A DNA stretch of 64,000 bases from positions 28,404,393 to 28,468,392 of the forward strand of contig JAQMRL010000006.1 in NCBI GenBank assembly GCA_035578175.1. The letters run 5' to 3'. The notes below the pieces were generated by a model, which searched no databases, was not told the DNA's origin, and saw only the letters and a list, made by a program, of their open reading frames with translations. Below, one piece after another: positions 11,700 through 24,865 of this stretch. Position 1 is the stretch's first letter. Each line of letters opens with the position of its first letter. The position numbers were made by a program, and so were the translations under genes. This stretch comes from Catonia carolina (taxonomy: Eukaryota > Arthropoda > Insecta > Hemiptera > Achilidae).

Positions 11700-12628
11700 T
11701 TATTCAGCACTTAAAACATCAGTCATGATATGATTGAACAGTTTCATTTATAAAAATACTAAAATACTTTTAAAAGTATTTTGTAGTTACTTTTTATTCA
11801 GAGTGTACACATTTTTATTAAGTAATACGCATGCTCAGTGACGTTATTATTTGTTGACAGTAGGAGCAAACTAAGGAGGTTTAACGACTTTATATCCATT
11901 CACAATTGTATTGAGACAGAATCTTAAATCACAATTACGTATTAACTATTATTATAATGACATAACAGTATAACACTTCGTAGAACTTACGATCTACAAT
12001 TCTGGTGAACACATGTGATCACGTGACATGTTATAACATAATTCTAAGTAACATGTAATGTTCATTACCATGAAAGTTAATTCATTATCTAGTAATAGTA
12101 CTGAATAAGGGATTCTATCCGACCATTCTCTCCATTCTCTCAGAATGTAACAAAGAGGGGTAAAGGGGAGAGGGAAGGTAAGAGATTGTCCTATCATACA
12201 ACCACGTATTATAGAGTTTAAATTACCTGAAATCCTTCACTAAATTGATTACCTTGAATTATAATAGGTATTCCTCTAATACTATCGATGCATATAAGAT
12301 AGTCGTAAGAAATACATATTTTAAAAATTTTATTTTCAAAAATTAAGTTTTGCGAGACGAAATCCGAAAATGGACTTATTGTCGAAAATTTTATATTTTG
12401 AGCAATTAACGTTTTCAAGTTTAGGTTTAAGTTCTGAACAATTTGATGCAAAATTAAGATTTTATCCCAGAAATTTAATTAAGTTAAGGGGGGACTGTAC
12501 AGTCTATCCTACTCTTGTGAATTCATACAAATTCATGTTACTTTTTTTCAGAAATGCTATTCAACAGGACCTTCTGAAATTTTTATAGCATGTAGTTATA
12601 CGTCTTATTATTGCACTGAACCACTTTC

Positions 12629-13070
12629 ATGGCGGTAATATTTATAGCGTTAGTAGCATTATACGGGAGTGAAACGTGGGTGATAGGGGCTGTAGAAAAG
12701 AAGAGGATAAAAGCTTTTGAAATATGGTGTTATAGGAAAATGTTAAAGATTAAGTGGGTGGACAAAATAAGTAATTTACAGGTTCTTAGGCGAGTGGATG
12801 AAAAAGGAGTATATGGAAGCATCTTACCAGAAGAAGGGATAGGCTAGTGGGGCATATCTTAAGACATCCAAGTATTGGGCTATCAATAATGGAGGGTAAT
12901 ATTGAGGGAGTGAATTGTAGGGGGTGGCAAATATTAGAATGTACAAATGTACAACATGTATAAAGTAAATTACAAAAGATGTAAGGTGTTGCAGGTATGT
13001 AGATATGAAACGACTTGCGCAAGATAGAACACCTTGGAGAACTGCATCAAACCAATCGAGACTGATGACA
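12629..13070 (+). pseudogene. LINE reverse transcriptase C-terminal fragment
   Basis: The frame 12629-12847 reads LYGSETWVIGAVEKKRIKAF followed by WCYRKMLKIKWVDKISN, a widespread tail motif of insect non-LTR reverse transcriptases. A frameshift near 12810 moves the expected continuation (RRDRLVGHILRHPS) into another frame. A related copy lies at 27283-27650. 5'-truncated and inactive. Confidence 0.75.
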
Positions 13071-13267
13071 AAAAAAGTTTATAGGTGGTTTTGAAAAACT
13101 TTCTGTGTAAGTTAAAAAAACAGTTTTTCACAGATTTATCGTAGTAATTATTTGTGTAACCAACATTTTTATTTATTTTCATTTTATTTAGTTAAATATA
13201 CATTACAATTAATTACTATACTAAGCTACAAACAATATTTTTAATTAAATATACACACTGTTACGTA

Positions 13268-14077
13268 AAAACATGCCTATCTGAATATGTATAAGAAGGA
13301 AAGTATATTCATGTCGATTTTTCGAAATCCAGTTTTCAGTGTGTGTGTGTGTGTGTGTGTGAACAAAATATCTCAAGAACAAAACATCGTACAAAGTTGA
13401 AACTTTGTACGTTAAGTTAGGCACTACTAGAGAACCCGACACGAACATTTTCACCAAAATCGGTCAACTGGAAGTAGTAGTCTATTCGTGTAATTTTCCC
13501 CTTTTTTGCGATTTTTTCAAAAAACAGTTTCTAAGATTTTTTAAAAATTGCCTCATTTACTACAAATTTTTTGTACTCTAGTAGAAATTGTTTTTTTAAG
13601 ATTACGGTCTAAATATGCATTTTAGGGCAAAAGTGAATATAATCGTAGTTGTAGACAATTTAAAAAATTACAACTCTTATTTAAAATATAGTTTCGTATA
13701 ACGCTTATTTTAGCGGTAATTAGTGATTTTCTGTTTTATTTTTCATGAAATCTGTAAAAAATGGATACTTTTAGATTACGGCCTTAGTATACATTTAACA
13801 ACAAAGTGTATAGAAATAAATTTATAGAAAATTAAAAGATCTACAACTTTTATTTTAGGCATTTTTCTCTGCAGAGCCTAGTTTATCGTGAAAGAGTGTT
13901 TTCCGTATTAATAAGCCAAACTAAGGTTGGTTTTAATTTTGCATCATTCACTCATGATTAAAATTAGGTTATGTTTTAGAAGGTTATTTTTATTGTTTAT
14001 TTCTAATATTAGGTTATATTGATCATTATTTGTAATTGCAAGAGAAAGTCGTATGAGTGTTTCACACCAGATTTTTA
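13268..14077 (-). repeat. Family A repeat, minus
   Basis: Starts GCCTATCTGAATATGTATAA and ends GCAAGAGAAAGTCGTATGAG followed by TGTTTCACACCAGATTTTT, the reverse of the plus-strand copies. A short TG microsatellite lies at about 13340-13361. Positions 14078-14734 hold no recognised feature. Confidence 0.75.
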
Positions 14078-14734
14078 TACAATATGTTACAAATACGGTT
14101 AAGTCTAACATTTTACAAAGTCATTTAAATAAAATTTAAATTTATGCATAGGAATAAATTCTACAACTATTTGTAATATATTTTTTGTTCAACATATCTT
14201 TTATAACACAAGATTATAAAAACACAGTTTTGTTCTTTACATAAATTCAGGTACATGTTATAGCGTCGGCCAAGCTTAAGAGCTGTTGAAATTTGGTACA
14301 AACCATGACGAGAAACAGGTACAGCCAATCAATGTAGAACTATTTTCCCATATTTTTATTTAAATACATTTTTAGTGATAAATTGTAGGCGTTACTACAC
14401 AATATTTTGATAAATTATAAAAAAAGTATATTAGGGAGATGTGCTTTGTACAGTGATTTGCTTCTCCATCACATCACTGTCTTTAAAGCTGACAGTCTGG
14501 TATAACAATAGTGAACGACACGAAATAAGTCCGCTGTGAAGACCAGTTACCCGTTAACCAATTAATTAGGATTTTTTATTTAAATCACAAGTCCCATTTC
14601 TATTTTATTTTTAATTTTAAATGCAAAAGTCTATACTTGGGACAATACTGTTGCAAAAATGCATTGTCCAGTCAAAAAATCATTTCCTAATCTTTACATG
14701 TAGCCAAATTAGTATATTTTAAAAAGATGATCAA

Positions 14735-15010
14735 CATATTAAAACGGAACATCGGATTTTACTTTTAAAACATTCACTTTATAGAGAAAACTATGATCTT
14801 GAACATACTTAAAGATTGATTTTTTATATAAATCCTGGATGAAGTAACAGACGTTTTAAAAGCACACTAACAGAAAACCGGTTAAACCGGGTGCTAATTA
14901 CACGTAAATGGCTATATCTCCGACAAATTTTTAAATACAACAATTTAAGTCAAAAGAATCAACGTAGGGAAAAATAGGGTTTAATTTACTGTAGCCTCAA
15001 AAATTTTTCG
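14735..15010 (+). repeat. Diverged copy of the interior of the 26248-26842 element
   Basis: Shares ordered blocks with 26280-26565: TTAAAACGGAACATC, ACTTTTAAAACATTCA, a GGATGAAGTAACAGACGT-like block, AGAAAACCGGTTAAA, and TTTAATTTACTGT followed by CAAAAATTTTTCG. Terminal inverted repeats are not visible here, so this looks like an older or truncated relative. Confidence 0.5.
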
Positions 15011-15029
15011 TTTGGTTATTTTTGAAATT

Positions 15030-15423
15030 TGTTGTTTAGGTCATCAGCCGAAAGGCTGGTTTGAACCTGTAGAGGTTTTACTAAGTAAAACGAGGAGTGA
15101 GGTGATTTACCATTGCCTTCCTCACTGTGTGGAAAAGTACGCTTATCAGCATGCCGGGTTCTCTGAAAAGCACATATTTTCAACTCTTCAAATGACACCT
15201 TCACTTTATTCACCACAAGGTCTGGCTGTATAATGAAATTCATTACTTTCAGAGGAGAAAACTCTGATTATTGTTTTTTGCACCTCTATCTCTTCTGTTC
15301 TTAAATGATTCAGTCATTTAATTGGCTGACCATGTGATAAAAAACAGAACTATTTATTTTAGCCCTGCAACGAACGGATTGACTGTAAATAATCAGACAC
15401 TCCACTGTCTGTTATGGGCAACA
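15030..15423 (+). repeat. Family B repeat, near full-length
   Basis: Runs from TTGTTTAGGTCATCAGCCGA through AATTGGCTGACCATGTGATA to CTGTCTGTTATGGGCA. Small open frames on both strands here are repeat-derived. Positions 15424-15853 are very AT-rich and featureless. Confidence 0.8.
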
Positions 15424-15853
15424 TTTTTGAAATAGAGCTTTTAAAACACAACGGACTTTTTTCATGGCGAACACTATAACAATATATTAGCCAATACTTT
15501 TATTACTTTAAATTTCGATAAATTAAATTTTAGTAATTATTAAACTTAAAATATATTTCAATAAATTAAAGTTAATTAAAACAAAATGTAAAATAAAAAA
15601 TTACGAAATAAAACATTATTTTAGTTATTGGTTGAAAATTCCAATAAACCTTAATCATTTTACCAGAAAATTTTTGTAGAATAAATTTATTATTTTTGCA
15701 AAAGAAAACATTTCAGAAAAATTTTTAATAATGAAGCTTATAGTCGAGAAACAATTTTCCGTTAAAAATTGAGCTAAATTATATTTTCAATTACCGTTCA
15801 AATAGATAACCTAAAAAAAATACGCAAGGGTTGATGTAATTAATTTTGCAATA

Positions 15854-16671
15854 CAGTAGAGTACCGGTTATCCGACCTTCAGTCATCCGACATCCGGATT
15901 ATCCGACGTGGCTGATCGTCAGTCAGTTAGACGAAGGAAATAATTTTACTGAAGCGTTACGGAAAATTAACATAAGAGATGTTAATGTTCTGGATCGCTG
16001 ACTGCTGGAACAATATTTATCCTGATAAATTGCCGAGATTGTGAAAATTTTTACTATCAGATGACGAAGAAAACCAAGAAAACACGAATGAAAAAAATCT
16101 AATTGACCTAATTCAAAAGATTCCCGGTTGTGAAAACGCTGACAATAACGATATTCAAGAATGGATGGACAACGACAAACAATACGAGTTGACTGATGAT
16201 GACATAATTAAAATGGTAAATGGTCCCGATGTAGAAGAGGCTGAAGAAAGTAATAATGAAAATCAACTAAATGACGAAGAGACAGTCTTAAGCCATTCTA
16301 ATGCAGAGACGATTTTCAGTCAACTTTAGCATACGTTGAACAGCAACCAGAATCCACTCCGTCTGACGTAATGGTGTTGCAACGCTGGCTTGACATTTCC
16401 GCGAAGAAAAGGACAATTTCAGGCAGAAAAGCGTCTATTCGGGATTTTTTCAAAAATTAATTTTTCTTTACAAGTACGAGTTATAATTTGTCTAAAATTC
16501 CGTCATTCGTTTAATTAAACTAATTTTTAAACTACAATAACGATTTTGTTTCTTTAAATTTCTTTCAATTCCGTATTATCCGACTATCCTCCGGTTATCC
16601 GGTATTTCGGTTATCCGACTATCCTCCAGTCTCGTTTGTGTCGGTTGTGTGTGATAACCGGGACTCCACTG
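15854..16671 (+). mobile_element. pogo/Tigger-type element with decayed transposase C-terminus
   Basis: An 818-bp element flanked by TA (15852-15853, 16672-16673) with inverted ends CAGTAGAGTACCGGTTATCC and GATAACCGGGACTCCACTG. The interior on the plus strand (about 16060-16450) still reads IQKIPGCENADNNDIQEWM followed by an acidic stretch, resembling the C-terminal region of Tigger/jerky transposases, then stops interrupt it. The DDE domain is absent. The ends and TA duplication are seen directly; the family name is inferred. Confidence 0.8.
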
Positions 16672-16998
16672 TATTTAGTAGAGAAGCGAGTTTTTCAAAT
16701 ATGAAATTTTAAATAATAGTTATGAAAACGGCTGTGAAGATTTGAATAGAAATATTGCGGTTTTAATTTTGTACGCTCTGGTATTATGATATTAATACAA
16801 ACAATAATAACACAACGGTATTATATAACACCATGCTAATAAAGAGTAATTAAACCATAGGTTAAACAGAAATATCAGTTACCATGGAGACGATATTCAG
16901 ATGTAGTTACTTAACTCTAGTAGAGGTGTGGTACATATGGTTGACGTTGCTATGGTTACAGTTGATGAAGTATAGTCCGTTCGCGTGCTACTGGAGCC

Positions 16999-17065
16999 CG
17001 CTCACTGTAAGGTAGAACACCAAACGTCGTAAAGCCCAGGGCTTGGTGTTCGAGCTTAGAGTGAA
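16999..17065. repeat. Imperfect inverted repeat
   Basis: Two arms of about 24 bases (left GCTCACTGTAAGGTAGAACA, right complement of TGTTCGAGCTTAGAGTGAAC) flank a GCCCAGGGC core, giving a long imperfect hairpin. Otherwise 16672-17273 holds nothing recognised. Confidence 0.5.
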
Positions 17066-17273
17066 CCGACCCAAGCAGTCTAGTTGTTATGATGACTTGA
17101 TCTTCTTATTCTTCATATAATTGGCCAGCTTGATGATTTATGTAGATGAAGTTGATTATAATTTGATATAAAGAAACTAAACTAGTTTTCTCTATAGTAT
17201 TTTGATATACATTAGAAATCTCCACTTTTGAGGATCAAAAGTGGAAACCTCCATGTTTGTTATTTAAATTTAA

Positions 17274-18055
17274 AAATCTGGTGTGAAACACTCACACAAC
17301 TTTCTCTTGCCCATGCAAAAAAATTTAAACAATATAACCTAACATTAGTAATAAAACATTAGAAATAAACAAAAAACTAATCTCAATAAACATAACCTAA
17401 CTTTAATCATGAGTGAAAGATGGAAAATGAAAATCGACCTGTTTGGCTTAAAAATATGGAAAATCACTCTTTCACGCTAAACTAGGCTCTGTAGAGAAAA
17501 ATGCTCTCAATAAAAGTTGTAGATCTTTTAATTTTCTATAAATTCAATTTTATACTTTTTTGTCATAAAATGCATACTAAGGCTGAAATCTTAAAAAAAT
17601 CAATTTTCACAGGTTTTCGTGAGAAAAAAACAGAAAATTGCTAATTACCGCTAAACTAAGCGTTATACAAAAAAAAGTTTGAAATAAAAGTTGTAAAATT
17701 TTAAATTCTCTACATTTTTTATTATATACATTTTTGCGCTATAATACATATTAAAGCCGTAATCTTAAAAAAACACTTTTTTTTACGTAAAAACAGCCTC
17801 ACGCAGAATTTCAGCAAACATGGCGCCTACCCTATTTTGTAGAGAATATAAAAGTGAGTAAACCAGGTGATTTAAAAAAAAAAATCGTAGGACCAGTTTT
17901 TGAGAAAATCGCAAAAAAGTGAAAAAATTACACGAATAAACTACTACTTCCGGTTGACTGATTTTGATGAAAATGTTCGTGTCGGGTCCGGTAGTGGTAT
18001 GTAACTTAAGTTTCAAGTTTCAAGTTCGTACGATGTTCCATTCTTGAGATATTTT

Positions 18056-18112
<57 letters not shown>

Positions 18113-18244
18113 AATCGCTAAAAACATGTTTTTGGGTTCAGGGGGTCTGAAAACGTAGGCTATAGATCCGGTGAAAACTCGATTTCGAAAATTCGACATG
18201 AAAACAATACTTTCCTTCCTATATATTCATATAGGCAAGAGAAA
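17274..18244 (+). repeat. Family A repeat, full-length reference copy
   Basis: About 970 bp from AATCTGGTGTGAAACACTCA to TATAGGCAAGAGAAAG. The left subterminal ACTTTCTCTTGCC and the right GGCAAGAGAAAG are exact inverted partners. The right end also has a small palindrome, CCTATATATTCATATAGG. An uninterrupted CA microsatellite occupies about 18058-18111. No protein frame. Class is uncertain: MITE-like by its ends. Confidence 0.8.
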
Positions 18245-19297
18245 GAAAAAAATAACTATTACAGGTAATAATTTTAAAATTCCAAGAATGATTCTGCCAC
18301 ACCATACTACACAATATTAATATTTTGTTTGAATTAAAAACTCAGAACTTTGCTTCATACAGTTTTTTGTCATTTACCAAACATTTTGTTCAGAGGAATA
18401 CTACTATCAGTTTCGTAATCATAGACACCCGAGTTTAAACCTTTGCATCTCCAAAACTATGAGTCAGATTTTAACACATGTTACATCAAAATTTAGCTCA
18501 TTTTATTATTCGTTGATTCAATTTAAACCTATATTTTAAATATTGTTTGAAAATTGCCATTTCCAGATTGGAAGATAAAAAGACCCGTTTTTTTGCTACC
18601 GCAACAAATTTCATGCTTTGAGAGGCGTGTAACTCGATAATTATTTGACCGAAAAGTTTGAAATTGTAACACAATATACACAGTCATATTCTTAGTGCGT
18701 GTACGAAATTTCAAATTCGTAAGTCACTTAAATTTGGATTTATTAACAATATTGTGACAATATCGAAGAAGAAAGGTTCGCGTAATTTCTAGAATTTCAT
18801 TCATAAAAATAGTAAAGAGAGGATAATAGAGTGAAATAGTAACAATAAGTGACAATAGGACAATAGTGACAATAAAGGTATGCCTATTCATGAAACTTGT
18901 TTGAAATAAAAGCGCTATTGTGTAGGATAAAATGTTTGGTTGTCGCTATTGTTTGGCCAATGTTGTGGTAGAATTTTGAAAATTTTGAAAAATAGACTGG
19001 GTAATGCGGGGGTGGGCGCTACTATCCATTTTGCCAGGTTGTGTACGTGACATCCTGTCGGACTGTCTGTCTATTGACAGACTGCATTGTCAATTCAGGT
19101 ATAGTCACTTGAGTCACGAATTTGCCCTTGTTTGCAACGAGAGGTAAAGGGGGAAAAGATCAGTGTGCACGCGTGACTGCTTTAATTTCAGTACGACAAA
19201 CAGAACAACTTATATTATACCCAGAGCATATACAGTACATCGCGGAACCTTTTGTAGATAACTGTACGAATATAACTGTTTGTTACCGTAAAAACAA

Positions 19298-19565
19298 ATG
19301 TCGGTTTCTCGAAAACGTGGTCGAACTATTCACAGTGCTGAACACAACGTAATAAAATGTTGTGAAGTTGAAGCTAAACAAAAATGCCGATCCGTGCCTC
19401 TAAACAAAAGCCGTGAGTGAGCGGCTAACTACTGTGATGTTTCTCTTTTTACAATTCGAAATATAAAAAATGAGATAGGGACGTGAAGAAACTATTCTTT
19501 AACAGTTTTTTTGACACCTGGTAAAAACAGAAAACGGTTAAATAGATACTACAGAGACTGATAAT
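19298..19565 (+). pseudogene. Possible DDE transposase N-terminal remnant
   Basis: One frame reads SRKRGRTIHSAEHNVIKC and VPLNKSRE, stops, then continues in the same frame with YCDVSLFTIRNIKNEIGT, stops again, and shows LTPGKNRKR. The order (RGR-hS motif, helix-turn-helix, TPGK-R-R) resembles the N-terminus of transposase-like proteins common in insect genomes. Two in-frame stops show it is dead. The rest of 18245-20502 holds nothing recognised. Confidence 0.4.
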
Positions 19566-20502
19566 GAAAACGCCGATGACAGCAATAGTAAAGAAGGCGA
19601 TTCATTCGTAATTACAGTAGTAAATCAAACATTTTTAGTCATTTAATTAAGCTATAGGAAATATTACAGGACATATTTATTTCTTATTAGGTTTATGAAG
19701 AAAAGATTTTCTCGGAATAAACCACAGCTAACAAAATGTGTTTAGAAACTGCACAGTAGTGAAATGTACGAGTAGTGTCTCACTGTTGAGGTTGGCAGAA
19801 CTGCAAATGTTTCAGTTTCCTTTCCTTACAGCCTATACATACACAAAAGGCAATCTCGTGACTTCAGCATCTATAAACAGTCGGATTCAGGCAAAACAGA
19901 TAGTATTAAAGTAATAAAAACTACACATCCGCGAACAGTTAGGTGATTTTATCTGGTGTACGTGTAGTTCTTACTGTTACAAGTATTAATTCCTTTAAAT
20001 TTTTTAACAAAATAAATTTTAAATGTTATTTATTTTTTATCTAGAAACAAAATGTAGTGTTATTTTAAGGCATATAAAGGTAATATACGTAGATGAATGG
20101 GTTAAAATTAATCTTAGGTTAAACAACAACTTTTGATTAATTTAAGATCGTGATTAGAAATGATAAATAAGATCAGATGAATAAGTTAATCTTGAATGTA
20201 GTTTAAGCCTACTCAAGAACCATTAGCAGTTTCTATCTCTCTTAATTTACATAACTCACCTTGATTTGTGAGCGTTTAAGCCACAAAACTTACTACATGT
20301 ACATTACCAGAAAACGGATCATCTCTTAACACTATTATAAGAAATTTATTACCATTTCCATTAATTTCATTATTAACTTACATGAATTTATTACATCAGT
20401 TGCGTTGTAATATACAATCTTATCATATTTAATCAAAAAATTTGTTGTTTCCAAGAATATTAAAATTGTATTTGTCGCTGGAGAGAATTTATTATAGTTT
20501 TA

Positions 20503-21447
20503 CTTTCTCTTGCCTATCTCTTATGAAGATATAGGAAGGAAAGTATTGTTTTGATGTCGAATTTTAAAATCGAGTTTTCACCGGATCTACACGTTTTCAG
20601 ACCCCCTGAACCAAAAAAACATGATTTTTACGATGGGTCTGTGTGTGTGTGTATGTATGTGTGTGAACAGAATATCTCAAGAACGGAACACCGTACGAAC
20701 TTGAAACTTAAAAACTTGAGTTAAGTACTTTTAGAGAACCCGACACGAACATTTTCATCAAAATCGGTCAACCGGAAGTAGTATTTATTCGTGTCATTTT
20801 TCACTTTTTTGCGATTTTCTTAGAAACGGCTACGATTTTTTAAAAAATTGTCTCATTTTCTATGTTTTTTATACGCTACAAGATAGGGTAGGCGCCATGT
20901 CTGCTGAAATTCTTGGGTAGGCTGTTTTCTCGTAAACAAATGCTTTTTTTTAGATTGCAGCTTTAATATGCATTTTAGCGCAAAAATTTATATAATGAGT
21001 TGTAGATAATTAAAAATCTTACAAGTTTTTTTTCAAACAGTTTTTGTATAACGCTTAGTTTAGCGGTAATTAGCGATTTTCTGTTTTTTTTCACGAAATT
21101 TGTAAAAAAATCGATTTTTTGAAGATTTCAGCCTTAGAATGCATTTTACGACAAAAGTGTGTTATATTCAAATATATAGGAAATTAAAAGATCTCCAACT
21201 TTTATTTAGAGCATTTTTCTCTTCAGGGCCTAGTTTAGCGTGAAATAGTGATTTTCAGTATTTTTAAGCTGGACTATGGTTGATTTTCTTTTTGCATCAT
21301 TCATAGATGATTAAAGTAAGATTATGTTTTATGAGGTTAGTTTTTTGTTTATTTCTAATATTTTATTAGACTACTAATATTAGGTTTTATTGGTCATTAT
21401 TTGCATTGGCAAGAGAAAGTTGTGTGAGTGTTTCACACCAGATTTTT
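20503..21447 (-). repeat. Family A repeat, minus, full-length
   Basis: Begins ACTTTCTCTTGCCTATCTC and ends GGCAAGAGAAAGTTGTGTGA then TGTTTCACACCAGAT, the mirror of 17274-18244, with a degenerate TG microsatellite near 20640-20665. Confidence 0.8.
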
Positions 21448-21550
21448 TTCATTTTATGAAAGTGCATAGTATTCTGAATGTTTTCATCTATTATTTACAG
21501 TGGTAGTGCAATTTTTACGAATTAAAGCATATAATCATTGTACGAAGAAC

Positions 21551-21703
21551 TGGGGCTGAAACTGGAATGAACATGCTTCGTGCAATAGAAGGACTGGATT
21601 CAGGACGAATAGAAGATGCTGAAAGGAAATTGTCTGAATTTGAAAAACAAATACGGGAGATGAGAAGTTTAAAAAGAAAACAACTTGCAAGATTTATGTA
21701 TTG
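21551..21703 (+). pseudogene. Short coding-like remnant, unknown
   Basis: The plus frame reads VRRTGAETGMNMLRAIEGLD followed by a charged helical stretch rich in E, K and R ending in LARFMY and a stop. Helical heptad character and good codon continuity suggest coding ancestry, but I recognise no family. TTATTTACAG upstream resembles a splice acceptor, yet the frame is closed by a stop immediately after it. The rest of 21448-22359 holds nothing recognised. Confidence 0.25.
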
Positions 21704-22359
21704 AAGACGAGCTTTCAGACCAACCATCCTACAGCGCTGGACGATTTTTAAAAGTATAATTTACAAGTATTTAAAGTAAATTTGCGGTAAATCATGGTTT
21801 TCGAAAGTAAATGCAAGTTTTCTCAAGAACGGTTAAAGATGTCAGCTTGAAATTTTCCGGATACATTCTACTTATAATGGGCTAGTTCCGCACAAAGGAT
21901 TATATTTAAGACTTGTCCGTAGAAAACGTTTTACGATTTCTTTCATTATTTTTTTTCTCGAAATTAACTGTAGTTTTTATAAAAATTAATAAACAATCTT
22001 TAATACTTTATTAAAAAATACGCTCCCGTGCGGAACTAAATAAAAGTCTGAAGTTCAATTAAAAAAAAAAATATTAAGGTTCTACTTTTTTATAGTTTTT
22101 GACAAAGTTGCAAAAACTTAACGTGTAGTTATATAGGTAGTTATAGTTCGCTGAAGAATTAGGGAGTGATTATTATGACGGCGACCATTAAGCGATTAAA
22201 TACGGTTGTAAATTTATTTTGATAATGTTTCAAAAAGAATTTTTAAAGACTTTTCGGGTTTGAAAACAGTTATTGAATGCATTTAGGAATGTTTTTTTTT
22301 TGGTTAATTTTAAGTAGCGTCAACATTTGCGTTATTAGCGACAACTCTGGGTTAAGGAA

Positions 22360-22465
22360 TGGTGGGTTTAAACTTGTAATAATTTTCCTGTTCTGGCTGG
22401 GAATCGAACCCTGTATCTCCGCTCTTCAGCGTAGAACGCTAACCACTAGGCCACGGAGGCGGCCA
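22360..22465 (-). repeat. tRNA-like SINE, family C, minus
   Basis: Reads on the minus strand as GCCTCCGTGGCCTAGTGGTT then GGGTTCGATTCCCAG, the A and B box blocks of family C. Positions 22466-23215 are AT-rich and featureless. Confidence 0.75.
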
Positions 22466-23219
22466 GGAATATGTTTGGTAGTTAGTATTACTATTTTAAA
22501 AGTAGGAAGTTGGATAATATTTAGTCTACAGAAAACAAAACTATAGAAATAAATAAAACGATAGAAACTTTTATGTATAAACATTGGAAATCCTACTTTT
22601 TGAAAACTATTGCTTGAACTAATTGTTAGATTAGAATCCTGGAATCATTGCTACACAAATATAATTATAATTTATGAGATACAACTTGTATATTATAAAG
22701 AAATAAGCTTGGAAATTATATTCATTATATGAAGTCCGATAAACGCCATTAATTAAAAAGAAACAAGATGAAAAATTGTTTGTTTTCGAAAAACAACTTT
22801 CCATTAAGTAGTATGGTATACAAAAACGCTTTTATCCTATATTTTGTGTTTTAAATGGGTCGGAAAGTAATAAACTTTCCTGTTAAATTGTTTACATAGA
22901 AGTAACTTTTATATCGTACACTATTTGGTTGACTTAGAGAAGAAAATTCGTTAAAACTTTCAAAGTAATTATTTTATATCACTTTTAATGAATATCAGTT
23001 TAATCATTAACAAAATGGAAATTGGAAAATTGCTCTGAGATGCTATAAACATAAATTTAAAATTTTATGTTTTGTCGCTCGTATAAAACTGAAGTTTATA
23101 TTGAAATCTTTTGTGCGCGATTATATAGAGCACATTATATAAACAGATATTACATCATTCTGTAAATATTAATATAATTATAACAAAAGTAGTTAAAGTT
23201 TGTGAGCAGGAAATAAGAG

Positions 23220-24300
23220 CGAAAAATAAGAGCATTCATACGAAAAAAGTGGAGGATCTTGGAAATGAAAAAGAGAAGTGACAAGAAAATCAAAATAAGT
23301 ATGCAGTAGAAAAACAAAATATAAGGAAGCAAGAGACAGTGATGGAGTTGGAGATTTAGAAGACGGATGAAAAGGATCGGAAGAAGGAAAGAAAGAACAT
23401 CAGGACGAAGAGGAAGAAGAGAAAAACGACGAGAAAGAAGAGAATGGAAAAAGACAAAGAAGAAGAGAAAAGAGGAAAACAGAAGGAAAAAGGAGAAGAA
23501 TGAAAATAGAAGGAAAGAAGGAGGATAAGGGAAGAAGAAAAGAAAAAAAACAGAAAAAGAGGACAAGAAGAAGACAAATAAGAGATGGAGGAGGAAGTAA
23601 AAGATATAAGGAAGTACAAAGGTGAAGTGAAGGAGGAGGAAAAACGGATAAAGAGAAGGAAAAATGGGGAGAATAAGGACGAGGGAAAGCGAATAAGGAG
23701 GAAGAAAAAAGAAAGGGAGGAGGAAACAAGGAGAAGCAGGAGGGAAAAGGAGAAGGAAAATAGAGAAGGAGGAAGAAAAAGGAAAAGAAGGAGAAAAAAG
23801 AAGCAGGAGGAAAAGGGGAAAGTAGGAGGAAAACCGGGAAAGGAAAAAAGAGGAAGAGAAGAAAAAGGAAAAGGAGGAGAAGGAACAAGGAGAGGATGAA
23901 GGAAAGAAAAGGAGAAGCAGGAAAGAAAAAGGAGAAGGAGGAGGAACAAAGAGAATCAGGAAGGAAAAGAAAGAAAACGGAGGAGGATGAAAAAAAAGAA
24001 GGAAGAAAAAGGAGAAGGAGCGGAAAAAGGAGAAGGAGGAAAACGGAAAAGGGAAAGGAAAGAGGAGGAGGAGGATAAAAGGAGAAGCAGGGAAAAAGGA
24101 AGTAGAAAGGGAAAAAGGAGGAGGAGTTAGCAGCCGAAGAAAAAAGGGAGAAGGAGGAGGAAAAGGGAGAAAAAGAGGAAAAAGGAGATTGAAGTGGAAA
24201 AAAGGAGAAGCACGAAGAAGAAAAGAAGAACGATAGGAAAACAAGAGGAGGAATAGACGATTTTCAAAATAGATGAGGAAAACGGGAAGGAGCAGGCAAA
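23220..24300. repeat. 1-kb polypurine/polypyrimidine tract
   Basis: The plus strand is almost entirely A and G, built of irregular GAA, GGA and AGG runs. It produces long spurious open frames on both strands (Phe/Ser/Pro-rich on minus, Lys/Glu/Arg-rich on plus), which I do not call genes. Such tracts can form triplex structures and act as replication barriers; that is general knowledge, not shown here. Positions 24301-24865 are AT-rich and empty. Confidence 0.85.
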
Positions 24301-24865
24301 ATTAGAAAAAAAATGTACATAAAAAAAATACGTAGATACAATACTATTAAAGATTACAAACAAACAAATAATAACAACGATAAGGAAATGAGAAAAATGC
24401 AAATTACGATTACTGTGCACAGTAATGATGATGACGATGAACAAGTAAAACTAGGTCAAGTTACTGTATGTACAGTGGTACTAAAATGATCGGATTAAGA
24501 TTTCCATTGTACATACAATACACAACAAATTCAACACATTTTATCTACAATTCAATAATAAAAGTACTGAGAATATTACATCATGTGCCACACTCGTGAA
24601 ATAAATAAAATATTAAATCAATAAAATTTTATTATCTTTAAACCGCATGGTAAAGCATAAATTGCATAACATTTTATGCGATTTATACATATTTGATAAA
24701 TTTACACAATGTTGAACAATACATAAAATTTTTAATTATAAATTGATTACATTCATGCTCATTTCTTTTTTGTACGAGCAAAAATATTAATAATAACAAT
24801 TTCACACAGAGAGAAAACTTTAATACAAACAACTGTAAGATTCAAATAGGGTAAAATACATATTA

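Noticed and set aside
23150..24244. 364-residue open frame on the minus strand and shorter ones on both strands
   Set aside because: Produced by the polypurine tract: extreme Phe/Ser/Pro or Lys/Glu/Arg bias, no domain.
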